In this document: positions 51,937 to 64,000 of the stretch, piece after piece | Position numbering within the stretch: the stretch's first letter is position 1 | Layout: each line of letters starts with the position of its first letter | From: Paragordius varius | Lineage: Eukaryota > Nematomorpha | Direction: 5' to 3' | DNA: 64,000 nt | NCBI GenBank assembly: GCA_964247055.1 | Contig: OZ176054.1 | Span: forward strand, 12,958,001-13,022,000 | Position numbers and translations under genes: made by a program | Notes under the pieces: generated by a model | What the model saw: the letters and a program-made list of their open reading frames with translations, nothing else | Told to the model about the DNA's origin: nothing | Databases searched by the model: none

Positions 51937-53201
51937 ATGGCTGAATACTTAAAATTTATTAGTGCCGGGATTCCATTAAATCCTCTTCCCCCTCCATATA
52001 ATGAAAAATCCATATCAGCTGATATTCTCCGAGCCCCTTTTCGAAACAATGGACTAACAAAACGAGAAAAAACGGTTAGAATTTTATTTTGGACTAACTT
52101 TTGAAATATGGAGAATTTGTTGAATTGGAATATTTGTTTTATAATTATATTCTTTATTTAATAACAAGTTAATAATTTAATTTTAATCGTGATAAACAGG
52201 ATCCTGGCATAGAACATCTCTTCAAAGAATATAATTTAAAATGTGATTTTTTACAATTTTGTCTAAAAATATTATTTTTTATATAATGGTAAAATATTCC
52301 TCCTTTTTTTTGCCCTTTAGATTTTTAGTTTTTTTGCAAAAATTCTTATGACATATCAAAATTATGTTATATTGCATACATTTACGACTATTGATAATAT
52401 CGCTCCAGAAAATATTTTAACAACGGACAAAATTTAGTGTGTTGTCAAATGATTGTGGGTCATTTTCCATTTTATAATAATACAGAAATTAATACAATGA
52501 GTTAAAGCCATATAATTTAGTCATAATGAATATTGATTGTAATTGATAGTATACAAACATATATTTATATATATTAATATTGCTATGGCGATATAATTTG
52601 TGCTACTAATTTAGCAGCTTTTTGTCTGACGGTCCGCATTACAACAAACACTCAAAAGTTTTAAATTTATAATTTTTTAAAAACCTTGTTGTTGATAAAT
52701 ATTGTGGGCCACGTATGAAAGTTTAATTTTGCTGATCCTTGATTCGGTTAGTGTGGCATATTTCCTACCCCTCATATAATAATTAAGCATTAATATCCTA
52801 AAAACATCAGATATACCCGATTCTAAAAAAATAAAATTATATGCACCAACTCTCCTTAAATGCTATTTGAACATAATTATTTTTGAATGGGTAAACTTAA
52901 TAAGAGGTTTTTTTATTAATAATATCAATTCGGTCTTGATAGCGCAAAGAAATTATTTTTTTCCCTAATCTTTCATTTTTCCAAACTGTCCACCATTTCG
53001 ATTATAATATCATTGCATTTTTACATATAGTTGGCAGTTAAAAATGTGCTACGATATTCTCCCGTTTCTTTCCATGAGACGCTTGCCCCTGAATTTATGG
53101 AGGAACTAGAAAACAGAGGCCATATATACGCTTATCGATTTAAACCTGAGATTAGAATGAAGTTTCATATATACACCTATCCTTTAAACAATTTAGATTT
53201 T

Positions 53202-54888
53202 GACTGATGTGAATTTAAGTCAGTAAGATAGTAAGACGGTAAGACAGAAAGATAGTAAGACGGTAAGACAGTAAGATAGTAAGACGGTAAGACAGTAAGA
53301 CAGTAAGCATAAGACAGTAAGATATTTGTATAAAAAACATACATTCGTGATAAGTCTGCTAATAGGAGACTTATCAAAATTTCAAAGTATTATAACTTGA
53401 AATTGCATCTTTTTGAATTCTGTAAACTGGAGGATTGAAAGTCAGGTATCCTTTACAAATAATATATAGGGTTGAGTGAAAATGCGTAATTCTTTCGACA
53501 CGAAACTGAGTTTACTAAACACCTCCAAAAATTGTATAAATCTTAAAAAATATATAAAAAATCTTGGGTATTATAGAAGAAAATGGCATCTATACCATTG
53601 TTTCTTATTTGGTAAATATTTTTTTTATATTTTTACAGTTTTAACAATTTTTTTTAAAAAAATTGTACTTTATGGTTCTGACAACAACAAAAATAAATAT
53701 AGCTAAATATTATTATAATAAATTTGAATTTTGTACTCTAAAATCAGCTTTTAACCCGATAATAACCGTTTTCCCCTAAAATTTTACATGCAGAACGATA
53801 TCAGATCCAGGGAAGTTTTGGTGGAATTTCTTGAAAAGTAAATTATTAATAAATATATAGATTTCCAATAGATAAGAGACAGAAGGACACTCATTTATGG
53901 TCTGATCGTTAATGCCTGAGCCTATGGAATCTACATATATATTTCAATGCAAATTACTTAATATATAAGCAGCTGAAATTCCCTCATCACAATCATTGGA
54001 TTTATTTTTACTAAATTTATTTAAGGATAAAATTTTTTGTTTGTTTCATTTTTTGCAAAACTTTTTAATCGTATATTTAATATTAGTAAACATCTTCTGT
54101 AACTGTTTTAAGTTCTCGCCATCATTAACTTTTGTTATATATTCACTAAACAATAAATCCCATTGATCTTTGTGCATAACTAAACTGTTGGATTTTCTAG
54201 AATATAATATTGGAAATCTATATATTTATTAATAATTTACTTTTCAAGAAATTCCACCAAAACTTCCCTGGATCTGATATCGTTCTGCATGTAAAATTTT
54301 AGGGGAAAACGGTTATTATCGGGTTAAAAGCTGATTTTAGAGTACAAAATTCAAATTTATTATAATAATATTTAGCTATATTTATTTTTGTTGTTGTCAG
54401 AACCATGAAGTACAATTTTTTAAAAAAAAATTGTTAAAACTGTAAAAATATAAAAAAAATATTTACCAAATAAGAAACAATGGTATAGATGCCATTTTCT
54501 TCTATAATACCCAAGATTTTTTATATATTTTTTAAGATTTATACAATTTTTGGAGGTGTTTAGTAAACTCAGTTTCGTGTCGAAAGAATTACGCATTTTC
54601 ACTCAACCCTATATATTATTTGTAAAGGATACCTGACTTTCAATCCTCCAGTTTACAGAATTCAAAAAGATGCAATATTTTTCAAGTTATAATACTTTGA
54701 AATTTTGATAAGTCTCCTATTAGCAGACTTATCACGAATGTATGTTTTTTATACAAATATCTTACTGTCTTATGCTTACTGTCTTACTATCTTACTGTCT
54801 TACCGTCTTACTATCTTACTGTCTTACCGTCTTACTATCTTTCTGTCTTACCGTCTTACTATCTTACTGACTTAAATTCACATCAGTC
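53202..54888. mobile_element. Foldback-like palindromic element
   Basis: Two near-identical inverted arms, 53202-53870 and 54208-54888, around a 337-bp centre, inserted in urocanase E intron 2 and absent at that site in A, B and D. The outer ends are GACTGATGTGAATTTAAG and its inverse. Each arm begins with a minisatellite of GTAAGACA/GTAAGATA-type units (53218-53322; 54768-54872), whose unit number differs slightly between arms. Long inverted repeats built of tandem units around a small centre are the design of Foldback/Galileo-type elements. No clear target duplication. A mirrored ORF of 60-76 codons (53476 on +, 54602 on -) has no recognisable family. Confidence 0.75.
54046..54201 (-). pseudogene. 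Possible coding relic in the foldback centre
   Basis: Open for 51 codons on the minus strand, containing MHKDQWDLLFSEYITKVNDG and a Lys-rich end. The same frame stays protein-like after the stop for about 34 more codons. The composition looks like worn coding sequence rather than random AT-rich DNA. It could be the remnant of a transposase or captured gene; no family recognised. Confidence 0.3.
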
Positions 54889-54953
54889 TTTATCTTGTTA
54901 TATATAATTATAATAATTTTCTTAATATCGTTAAGTTAAAAAATTAAAAATTA

Positions 54954-55222
54954 CAGTAAAAATTGAAATTATACGGACAAAACTTAAAAATATAAAGACA
55001 ATTTTTTTCTAAAAGACAACCCTACCCATATAAGCTACTTAATTATAATTGTAAAATATATGATTGTGTTTGTATTATATATCTCTATTTCACACTTTGC
55101 CATTTAAACCAATGAGTTATGATGAAATAAATCAAGATTTACAAAGTATGGTTGTCTTTTGTGGAAAAAAATATTTGTCTTTATAATTTTAAGTTTTGTC
55201 CGTATAATTTCAATTTTTACTG
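54954..55222. mobile_element. MITE, urocanase E intron 2
   Basis: CAGTAAAAATTGAAATTATA to AATTTCAATTTTTACTG, TA-flanked, directly right of the foldback element. Confidence 0.75.
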
Positions 55223-55407
55223 TATTAGTAGTTCTTTAATATATATATGATAGAGCTTATCCCATTCAAGAATACCCAGGAAAATTGTTGGAATGCAAAG
55301 CTATAATGGCAATGATAATGAACAATTTGGATCCTGACGTGGCTCAATTCCCTGAAGAGTTGGTCACCTATGGGTCCAACGGTCAAGTTTTTAGCAATTG
55401 GATTCAA

Positions 55408-56183
55408 GTATAACCATCCATTATTATACGGAATAGTTTTAACATTTTATGCATAATTTTTATTTAACTAAATGTATTATTTTTATACCATTTTGACAAA
55501 AACAATCTCAATTTGCTATTAAAATGTTATATTTAGGTTGAATAAACAGTAAAAATTGGAATTATACGGACAAAATGTTAAAATATAACGACAAATATAT
55601 TTTTTTAGAAGAAAACCATACTTTTTTAAACTCCATTTCCTAAAATTTACCTCATTGTTTCAAATTGCAAATTAAATTTTCAGTTTTTACTGTATATATA
55701 TTTAAACATTGTTATGAAACAACATTATTTATGGGTAGGTTTAGGTCGGACTGGTTACGAATGCATTTATGATCATGGTAGCATAAGCCATTTTTTGCAT
55801 ACATGTTCACCATATGTTTATTAGTGTAAAAATTGAAATTACACATACAAAACGTAAAAATATCAACAAAAGCTCTTATTTGATTTTTAAAATGTAACTC
55901 ATTGTTTTAAATTGCAAAGTGTGGAAATAGATATGCAAATTAGTAACACTAATTATATATTTACATTTGTAATTAAATAATTCAAATGGTGGGATATATT
56001 ATAACTCAGCGGTAAATTCTAAATAACTAACAAAGAGCCAGTTTTTTTGCCCAACCTACTTTTTAAAAACTTTTTAAAACAATTAGTTTAACAAATAAGA
56101 GCATTAACTTTTAGATAATCTATGGTTAAATTATTGGGTTCGGCATTTCATAAATATTGTGTTATATTTAATTTTTTCCACAG
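55408..56183 (+). other. Urocanase E intron 3
   Basis: Non-coding. The middle part (about 55678-56040) is almost the same as copy A at 921-1270. Worn MITE arms from about 55549. Confidence 0.55.
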
Positions 56184-56920
56184 TTCTTATTAACCATGAA
56201 ATATTTGTGTGAAATGGAGAATTATCAAACTTTAGTGCTATGTTCAGGACATCCGCATGGTTTATTCCCAAACATTTGGAATTTTAACACATGTGAAAAA
56301 ACGGGGAAATTAGGTAATAAACTCTTTTTATAAAGTTGATAAAAAATTTATTTTTTTGATCATTTAAGAATTGTATGCGTATACTATTTTTAAACCCATG
56401 CTAACATAAAGAAATACAGCCAAGTTATCCGCGTTTGATTATTACAAATGGCCTGGTGTTACCAACATGTCAGGAACCAGAAAAGTAGCTTGATAGAGCC
56501 TACGCGTCGGATTACGAGCGATTATTTGGTTTGAATGTTAGCCAATATGGACAAATGACAGCAGGGAGTTTTTGTTACATTGGACCTCAGGGTATAGTCC
56601 ATGGCACAACACTAACTTTGCTTAATATTGCTCGAGCAAATTTTGCTGTCCAGAATGTGACTGATATGGTGGGTAAGGTAACGCATAATACTACAATATG
56701 GATACCTTTAAATATGTTTTGAGTGGGTATTGGTGCCGGAATTATTTTGGGGGTGTTTAAGATAAATATTTTACAAACGGTCATAAAATAAAAGTTTTTT
56801 AGAATTTTTATCATTAAAATTTTTCAACTTAATATTAATATTCTTAGTTATTTCATTCAAATACCAATAGTATATTGTTGTGGATAATATAGAAAAGCAA
56901 ATATTTTGGCTTAAATTATA

Positions 56921-57215
56921 CAGTAAAAATTGGAATTATACGGACAAAATGTAAAAATATAAAGATTAATATTTTTTCTAAAAGAAACCATACCTTTTTA
57001 AACTCCATTTTTAAAAATATAACTCATTGTTTTAAATTACAATTCATAAAATTAATATGAAATTGGTGACACAATCAATTCTATATATATATAACAGTTG
57101 TAATTAAATAGCTTATATGAGAAAAATTAAGGTTTGTAAAAGTATGGTTGTCGTTTAGTAAAAAATTTTTGTCGTTATATTTTTACGTTTAGTCCTATAA
57201 TTTCAGTTTTTACTG
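56921..57215. mobile_element. MITE, urocanase E intron 5
   Basis: CAGTAAAAATTGGAATTATA to TTTCAGTTTTTACTG, TA-flanked. Confidence 0.75.
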
Positions 57216-59348
57216 TATTTTTGCGGCTATTTATTCAGATTCCTATCAAAAAAGTTGAGACATTGGCGGTTTGACCATAATTTTAAAATTAAAACCATTT
57301 ATAATCATGGCCAAAATATATTTAATCAAAGTACAAATCTATCTAATTAAAACTATAGCCAAAACAGGCTTCAGAATTCCTTTAAATTTTCTAATGTATT
57401 GCATAAAAATGAAATAGCTTTTTTTAAAAAAAAATCTTTAGGTATTTGTATCAAGTGGATTGGGAGGAATGAGTGGAGCTCAAGCTAAGGCTTGCAAAAT
57501 TTTGTCATGTTTTGGGCTTATTGCTGAAGTAAAATTTATTCCCCCTATGTTTATATATCATGATAAGTTAATTTACCAAAATTATTTAGTAGATATTATG
57601 ACTCTTGAGGGAAAATTTATTTTATTAACAATATTCATTAGATAAATAGTGTGACAGCGCAAAAAAGATTGAATCAAGGATGGTTGGATGAAGTTAGCGA
57701 TGACTTGGATTACTGTATTAACCAAATACGACAATATAAACGGGATTTTATTAGCAAATCTATAGCATACTGTGGAAACATTGTGGATCTCTGGTAAAAA
57801 CGGGACAAATTTGTTCTTTTATGTAGAAAACGTACATGCATTTTTGTTTTACAGCTAAAAAAAATAATGTTTAGGGCGAAATTGGCAGAAATTTTTGAGG
57901 AAACCGGTGAGAAATTAATCGATTTTGGTTCTGACCAAACCTCTCTTCACAATCCCTACAATGGTGGATACTATCCGGTCGGTTATAGCTGGGATGATGC
58001 AAATCGATTATTGGCAACAAATCCTGAACGGTTTCAGAGGGAAGTTTGTCAAAGTTTGATACAGCAAGTCACGCATATCAATAAGTTTTTTCCTAATTAT
58101 CATCTAATTTGAAATTTTATCAAACCAAGTTTATTTCTCCTATTAGATTTACAGAAATGACTGGGTTAGTATTTTTTGATTATGGCAATGCTTTTTTGCT
58201 TGAAGCTGCAAAAGCTGGAGCACCAATTTACAAAAATAGCGATATAGGATGATAATTTGGGAGAAATAAATCAAATTGGCGATTCAGTTGAACGGATTTA
58301 CAGATACCCATCCTATGTGGAAAATGTAATGGGTGAAATTTTCTCATTTGGGTTTGGGCCCTTTCGTTGGGTATGTATGAGCCAGGATCCGAAAGATCTT
58401 GCTTATACCGATAAACTTGCGCTTTCCATCCTTAGGGAGATTGCGAATGAACTAGATTCTAAAATACTTCAGTGCGAACAAAAACAAGAGCAGCGCAGCA
58501 AAGTTGAACTTTATGCCCGAATAAAATCTTACTATGTCGATAATTGCTTTTGGATGGAACACATCATTTCTCAACCCGGTGTGGGATACCTCACTGTAGG
58601 ATCTCTAGCCCGGATTTAGTCCGACGTTCAAGGGCGAATACGACTGGCTTGTGCCTTCAATAAGGCCATCGCAGATGGACACATAACGCAACCGATTGTG
58701 TGTAGTCGAGACCATCATGATGTTTCGGGGGCTGATAGCCCTTGGCGGGAAACAGCTAACGTTCGAGACGGTTTCAACATGTGCATAGACATGTCCATTC
58801 AAAATGTCTTGGGAAACGCCGCCAGGGGTGCAACTTGGGTAGCCCTTCACAATGGCGGAGGAGTTGGTTGGAACCGTGCAAGCAATAATGGATTAGGTCT
58901 TGTGCTAGATGGAAAACCGGAGACCGAACAGCGCATAAAGAATGTTATGATGTGGGATGTATTGAATGGTATGGTACGGAGATGTTGGTCTAATGCTTAT
59001 AACTATAGCAACAATGAAATTGAGTCTCTCTCCGAAAAACGTGGGAAATCATTGCCCTTAAATGAGAAAACGACGTATTACAATGATCTTATAAAGAGTT
59101 ATTTGCAAGAACTTCAAACGGATATTAAGGGCTTAAAAGTAACTTTACCCTTTGGTGAGTAAATTAGAAGAAACTTTATTCAAAAAGATATATGTCTATT
59201 TATGTATTTGTTACAATATATATTATATATGATAAAATTAATTTCCATATTATTATAAATACTTTGATGTCATCTATGTGTGTTTTAATAATTGACTATA
59301 GTTTTTATACTTTTTGCCAAAACAATCACAGATACTTCCTTTATATGA

Positions 59349-60343
<995 letters not shown>

Positions 60344-60484
60344 TTATATGGGTCTCCGCAACTCAGAGATTTTAAGTTAAAATTAAATCTTATATTCAAA
60401 AAGTAATTTTTATATCAGCTGATTTAAAGCGTTTTTGATATTCCTTGTCCGTATTTGAGAATTCTAAATTAGAATTAAGTAAGA

Positions 60485-61106
60485 GACACTGGACGCAACC
60501 ATGGAGAATTCTCCTCCGGGCTAGAATGCAATCAATGACAATGCTGGATAGTGGCTTTGCGCTGGCTGAGGCTAATGGGACGAATTGGGAAGATTGATAC
60601 ACTACTCTGGAGACTGCGCAGAACCAATAGCTGGCAATCAATAGGGCATGGCTGTCTGATCTTGGATAGTCACCCGTAGAGTGATGGCATTAACTACACT
60701 ATACAATCTTCTGCAAGGGTCTCCTACTGGGCTCTACGACAACCTCACTGTATGCCTTTGCCATTCCCGGCATAATTATAGGAGCGCTTGGGGATGTCGC
60801 GTCAGGTAGGCAGAATTGGCTTCGCAGAGATTGTGTAGCTGTAGCAGTTTGTGTAGCCTTAACAGATAGGACTTATTTGATTACCTTTATTAACTTATTA
60901 TTATTAATTTATTTTGATTTATGAACATTTATCCATAATTGACATTTACTGATTTATTTTTGGCCTTAAACTATAATTTAATGTTGATCTCGTTTTGGCT
61001 TTGCCAGACGGTTTAAGTGACAATAACCCATTGGGTCAGCCGTAATCATAATAACTTGTTACCATTAATTTATGAGAGGGACACCTCCTATGATACGTTT
61101 TGCATT

Positions 61107-61151
<45 letters not shown>

Positions 61152-61303
61152 GTTCCATTGAATATCTTTGTTAGAAGCCCTGAAGAATGGTTGACGTCCC
61201 CCTGCCCTGAGGCGCGTAAAAGCGTAGGAAGGCGGTAAGGATCGTCCTGTGCGGACAGTTACGGTATGGAGCAAGCCTGTCACACCCTTTTCTGGATACC
61301 TGG
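60485..61303. mobile_element. Unclassified 0.8-kb insertion with target duplication
   Basis: Bounded by an exact 11-bp duplication ATTAAGTAAGA (60474-60484 and 61304-61314). More GC-rich than the surroundings. Begins GACACTGGACGC, ends CTTTTCTGGATACCTGG, with an internal TA microsatellite (about 61100-61140). An 11-bp duplication suggests target-primed retrotransposition, but there is no poly-A tail or RT. It shares a 40-bp core (60756-60796, CCTTTGCCATTCCCGGCATA and following) with 23675-23716. Confidence 0.6.
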
Positions 61304-61696
61304 ATTAAGTAAGAATACAAGTGTTTTTTTAATTATCTAATAATATCTATATATGATAACACAAAGGAACATTTAATTAAAATAAATTCAATCTCTGTAA
61401 TATTAGATAATTATTTTTAACAAAAAAAGATTTATATAGCAATACAATAAATAAATTTTGGCAATCATTATTGTGGTGCACATTTCTTATTTATAGTAGC
61501 GAATGGCATTAAACAATAGACCGTAAAAGAATAAAAAAATGTTTTTTACAAAACAAGGGGATATTATGGATAGGTGTATATACAACTAGGGTTGTTTTTA
61601 TAAACACATTTTTTATTCTTTTATGGACTAATAATGTTTTATGCCATACGCTACTGTATGTATGCACAACATATATGCGCTCAGGAATTATATTTT

Positions 61697-62900
61697 CTGT
61701 TGTTGTTGAGCTTGTAGTCGGTTATCGACCATTAGCGATTTTGTAGGAAAACCTCCTCCATTCGGTTCTGTCGTGAGCTTTTTGAGATAGTTTTTGCAAT
61801 GACAATTTGGAAAGTGATAATATTTCGTCTACCCAGCGAATACGTCTGCGTCCTCTTCCTCTCTTACCATTTACTTTTCCTAACATAATATCCTTTTCCG
61901 AAGAATTGCCCCGAATAATGTGTCCAAAGTAACCGAATTTTTGTTTTATTATTTTACCCCGAAGCGTTGTTTGTGCGTTAATTTTATTTACAATATCGAT
62001 ATTCTTTATTTTGTCCTTCCATGTTATACCAAGTATCTTTCTCCAGCAAAACATTTCAAACGCGTTTATTCTTTTTTCGTCTTCACTTTTGATAGTCCAG
62101 CTTTCACACCCGTATAACATGATAGGAAAGATTAATGCATTTACTAGTCGGATTTTTGTTTTAAGGGTTATGTCATGAGATTTCCATAACTTGTAGTGTG
62201 AGGATAGAGCGCATTTGGCGATAGCTATGCGTCTTCTTATTTCTTGGGAACTGGAGCTTAAGTTGTTGATAATGCTTCCAAGGTATGTGTATTCGTTGAC
62301 TACTTGAATTGTTTCGCCATTAATCCGAAGCGAGTCATAGGAATGAGGGGAGTTGATATGTAAAATTTAGTTTTGTTGAGGTTTAATGTAAGATTGTATT
62401 TTTTGCACACATTTATAAAAGTTCGGAGACTGTTTTCGAGGTTTGTTTGTGAATTTGCTAAGATAACCGTGTCGTCTGCGTAGTGGAGAGTCGTCAGAGT
62501 ATGACCCCCTACTTTTATTCCTGGCAGATTTAGATCCCTCATGATACATTCCAAATATATGTTGAACAACATGGGGGATAAAATGCAGCCTTGACGCAGA
62601 CCTATGTTCATTGGGCTCCAAGAGGTTGGGCCATGCGGGGTGTTAAGTGATAGGTAGGAGTTGGAGTATATGGATTTAATTAGTTTTATTAAGTGATCGG
62701 AAACTCCTATTTGTTTAAGGGCCTTCCAGAGAATGTCATGTTGAACGGTATCAAAGGCTTTAGAAAAATCCACGAAACATAGGTGTAGCTCATTTTGGAA
62801 TTCACAGTTTTTTTCCATTATCCATCTAAGGTTTGAGATCATGTCTCGGCATCCTCTTTTTTCTCTAAAGCCTGCCTGTGTCATTGATATTTCCGGTTTG
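61697..62900 (-). mobile_element. RTE-type LINE, 5'-truncated
   Basis: Inserted between AChE E and CK1-gamma E; modules A, C and D show the empty site (GGAATTATATTTT to AAATATGGCACG). The minus strand encodes the reverse transcriptase with FVDFSKAFDTVQHD, GLRQGCILSPMLFN and HYADDTVILA (62884 to about 62330), then a C-terminal region with LYGCESWTIK, FGHIIRG and GKRGRGRRRIRW (to about 61722), typical of RTE/BovB-like LINEs. One frameshift lies near 62345, after IPMTRF. The endonuclease and first RT blocks are missing. The 3' end is a short CAACAA-type tail rather than poly-A, as in RTE elements. Confidence 0.85.
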
Positions 62901-63198
62901 ACAAATATGGCACGTGTGGGTCTTTTGATATAATTCTTTTTTTTACCTGTACATTTTTTTGATGAAACTTCTGGTATAAATATTATTGATTATCAATTTT
63001 AGAAGTCATTGAATTATCAATAAAAGTTATAAAATCAAATATATATCTATATATTGTTTAGCCTGTTTCAATACAAAGTCAGTTTATGTGGTATTAAAAT
63101 TATAATATAAATCTTTCAAAATCAAGAATTTTTTTTAAACAATAATTTTATTTATTTAATTACATCACAGAATAGAGGACATTAAATGGATCCATAAT
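62901..63198. other. Rest of AChE/CK1-gamma spacer, module E
   Basis: Host spacer resumes with AAATATGGCACGTGTGGG. No gene. Confidence 0.5.
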
Positions 63199-64000
63199 TC
63201 AATCATTAGAGTTTTGTGGCCTAAAACAAATGCATAAATTTGTCATGAAGGGTGATGTGTTTGATTTAGTTTTCGATTTTTTGACATTTTTATTGTTTTC
63301 GAATTGATGTTTGGAACCTTCTGGAGGAGTCTTGAACTTAACGCGTGATCCAATATTATCTTCTTGACTATAAAAAAGATTTAAAAAAGTTTCCTATAAA
63401 ATTAGAGATCGGTACCGTTAACTAATACACGGTTTTTGGATTTTCAAATAAGCTTTATTCTTTATTAAATATAAATTGTTTGGATTTTCAAATATACCTT
63501 TATTCTTTATATTATGTCACATAACATAGGGTATAAATTGTAATTATACGGAAAAAACGTAAAAAATATTTTTTTTACAAAAGACCGCTGTACTTTTTAA
63601 AACTTTATTTTCGACATAAATCATTGTTTGTATATTTGTGGTATGTAATAAAGATGTAAATTGGAAACAACAATCAATTAGGATTTTAAAATTTAATTAA
63701 AATAATTTATATAGGATAATTAGGGTTTACAAAAGTATGGTGTTTTCATAAAAAGACTCTCATTATATTACGTTTTGTTTGTATCATTTTTGGAGGTTAT
63801 TAGGCTCTATATAAATCTAATAAAAGAACTATTTTTGACAAAAAAAAACTATTACGAATCCCATAAACAATCCCACTTTCCAATCCCAGAATAAAAATCA
63901 ATTAATAGTATTAAAATTTTGAAATGACTTAATGAGTTTCAATAAGGAAATTTTATTTTCCTTAAAAACTTATAATCAACTAAATGCCATTTTACTAGTA
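63199..64000 (-). CDS. gish: Casein kinase 1 gamma, copy E (last exon and intron 5 only)
   Basis: The last exon is 63367-63199 (TGA at 63199-63201), with an AG acceptor at 63368-63369. It reads [14 protein letters not shown], then a 6-nt in-frame loss relative to C, and ends [12 protein letters not shown] as in the other copies. The remainder to the window end is intron 5, homologous to 6806-7581 in module A. The five upstream exons lie beyond the window, so intactness cannot be judged. Confidence 0.8.

Larger units (their letters stand above)
51937..59162 (+). pseudogene. Uroc1: Urocanate hydratase, copy E (several defects)
   Basis: Exons 51937-52074, 53031-53161, 55254-55407, 56184-56313, 56412-56677, 57442-57528, 57642-57793, 57875-58084, 58147-59162. 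Exon 5 has TAG at 56486-56488 (Gln in the other copies). Exon 9 has lost 2 nt near 58250 (frameshift), and about three bases plus changes near 58612 create an in-frame TAG at 58617-58619. The C-terminal 154 codons are open again from 58698. Intron 2 is enlarged from about 0.4 to 2.1 kb by the foldback element. Non-functional. Confidence 0.92.

Noticed and set aside
53218-53322. CRISPR-like array of short repeats
   Set aside because: Units abut with no spacers and vary in length; this is a minisatellite in animal DNA.
53476-53706. 76-codon ORF in the left foldback arm as a host gene
   Set aside because: It is mirrored in the right arm, lies wholly in the inverted repeat and matches no known family; best treated as chance or transposon sequence.

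Overview
The window is AT-rich nuclear DNA of an animal, most likely an arthropod. Genes carry short exons with GT-AG introns, and the proteins read as animal urocanate hydratase, arthropod-type acetylcholinesterase (AChE) and casein kinase 1 gamma (CK1-gamma). The AT bias, small introns packed with Tc1/mariner-type MITEs and many young transposons would suit a copepod such as a caligid sea louse. That organism guess is inference only.

The whole window is one degenerate tandem array. The repeating module, left to right, is: urocanate hydratase on + (9 exons), the 3' end of an AChE gene on - (3 exons, tail-to-tail with urocanase), then CK1-gamma on - (6 exons). A spacer of about 2 kb follows, from which CK1-gamma (-) and the next urocanase (+) diverge head-to-head. 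Copies of urocanase: A 1-4657 (cut by the window edge), B 13975-19960, C 22194-26277 (5' end lost), D 34847-40065, E 51937-59162. AChE fragments: A 4844-5820, B 20136-20276 (last exon only), C 26454-27414, D 40254-44910 (split by an LTR retrotransposon), E 59349-60343. CK1-gamma: A 6631-11953, C 28235-32811, D 45578-49878, E from 63199 to beyond the window. Module B/C is a deletion hybrid: at about 20277-22077 the AChE remnant of B is joined through transposon sequence to urocanase intron 3 of C.

Decay is uneven. CK1-gamma is fully open in C and D and frameshifted only in its tail in A. No urocanase copy here is completely intact: B is the best (all splice sites good, one late stop 42 codons early), while A, C, D and E carry frameshifts, stops or splice losses. 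All AChE pieces begin at the same point, two codons before the catalytic Glu region, so they descend from one truncated ancestor. They keep the Glu and His region and a C-terminal tail resembling the vertebrate T-peptide, but lack the part with the catalytic Ser.

Copy-specific insertions date after the duplication. They are a small LTR element inside a MITE (8912-10383), a short Helitron (14585-14964), an unclassified TIR-like element (22924-24038), a recent Ty3-type LTR element (40605-44258), a long foldback palindrome with minisatellite arms (53202-54888), an unclassified insert with target duplication (60485-61303) and an RTE-type LINE piece (61697-62900). Intron sequence is mosaic between copies, which points to repeated gene conversion or unequal exchange. 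No RNA gene and no CRISPR array was found.
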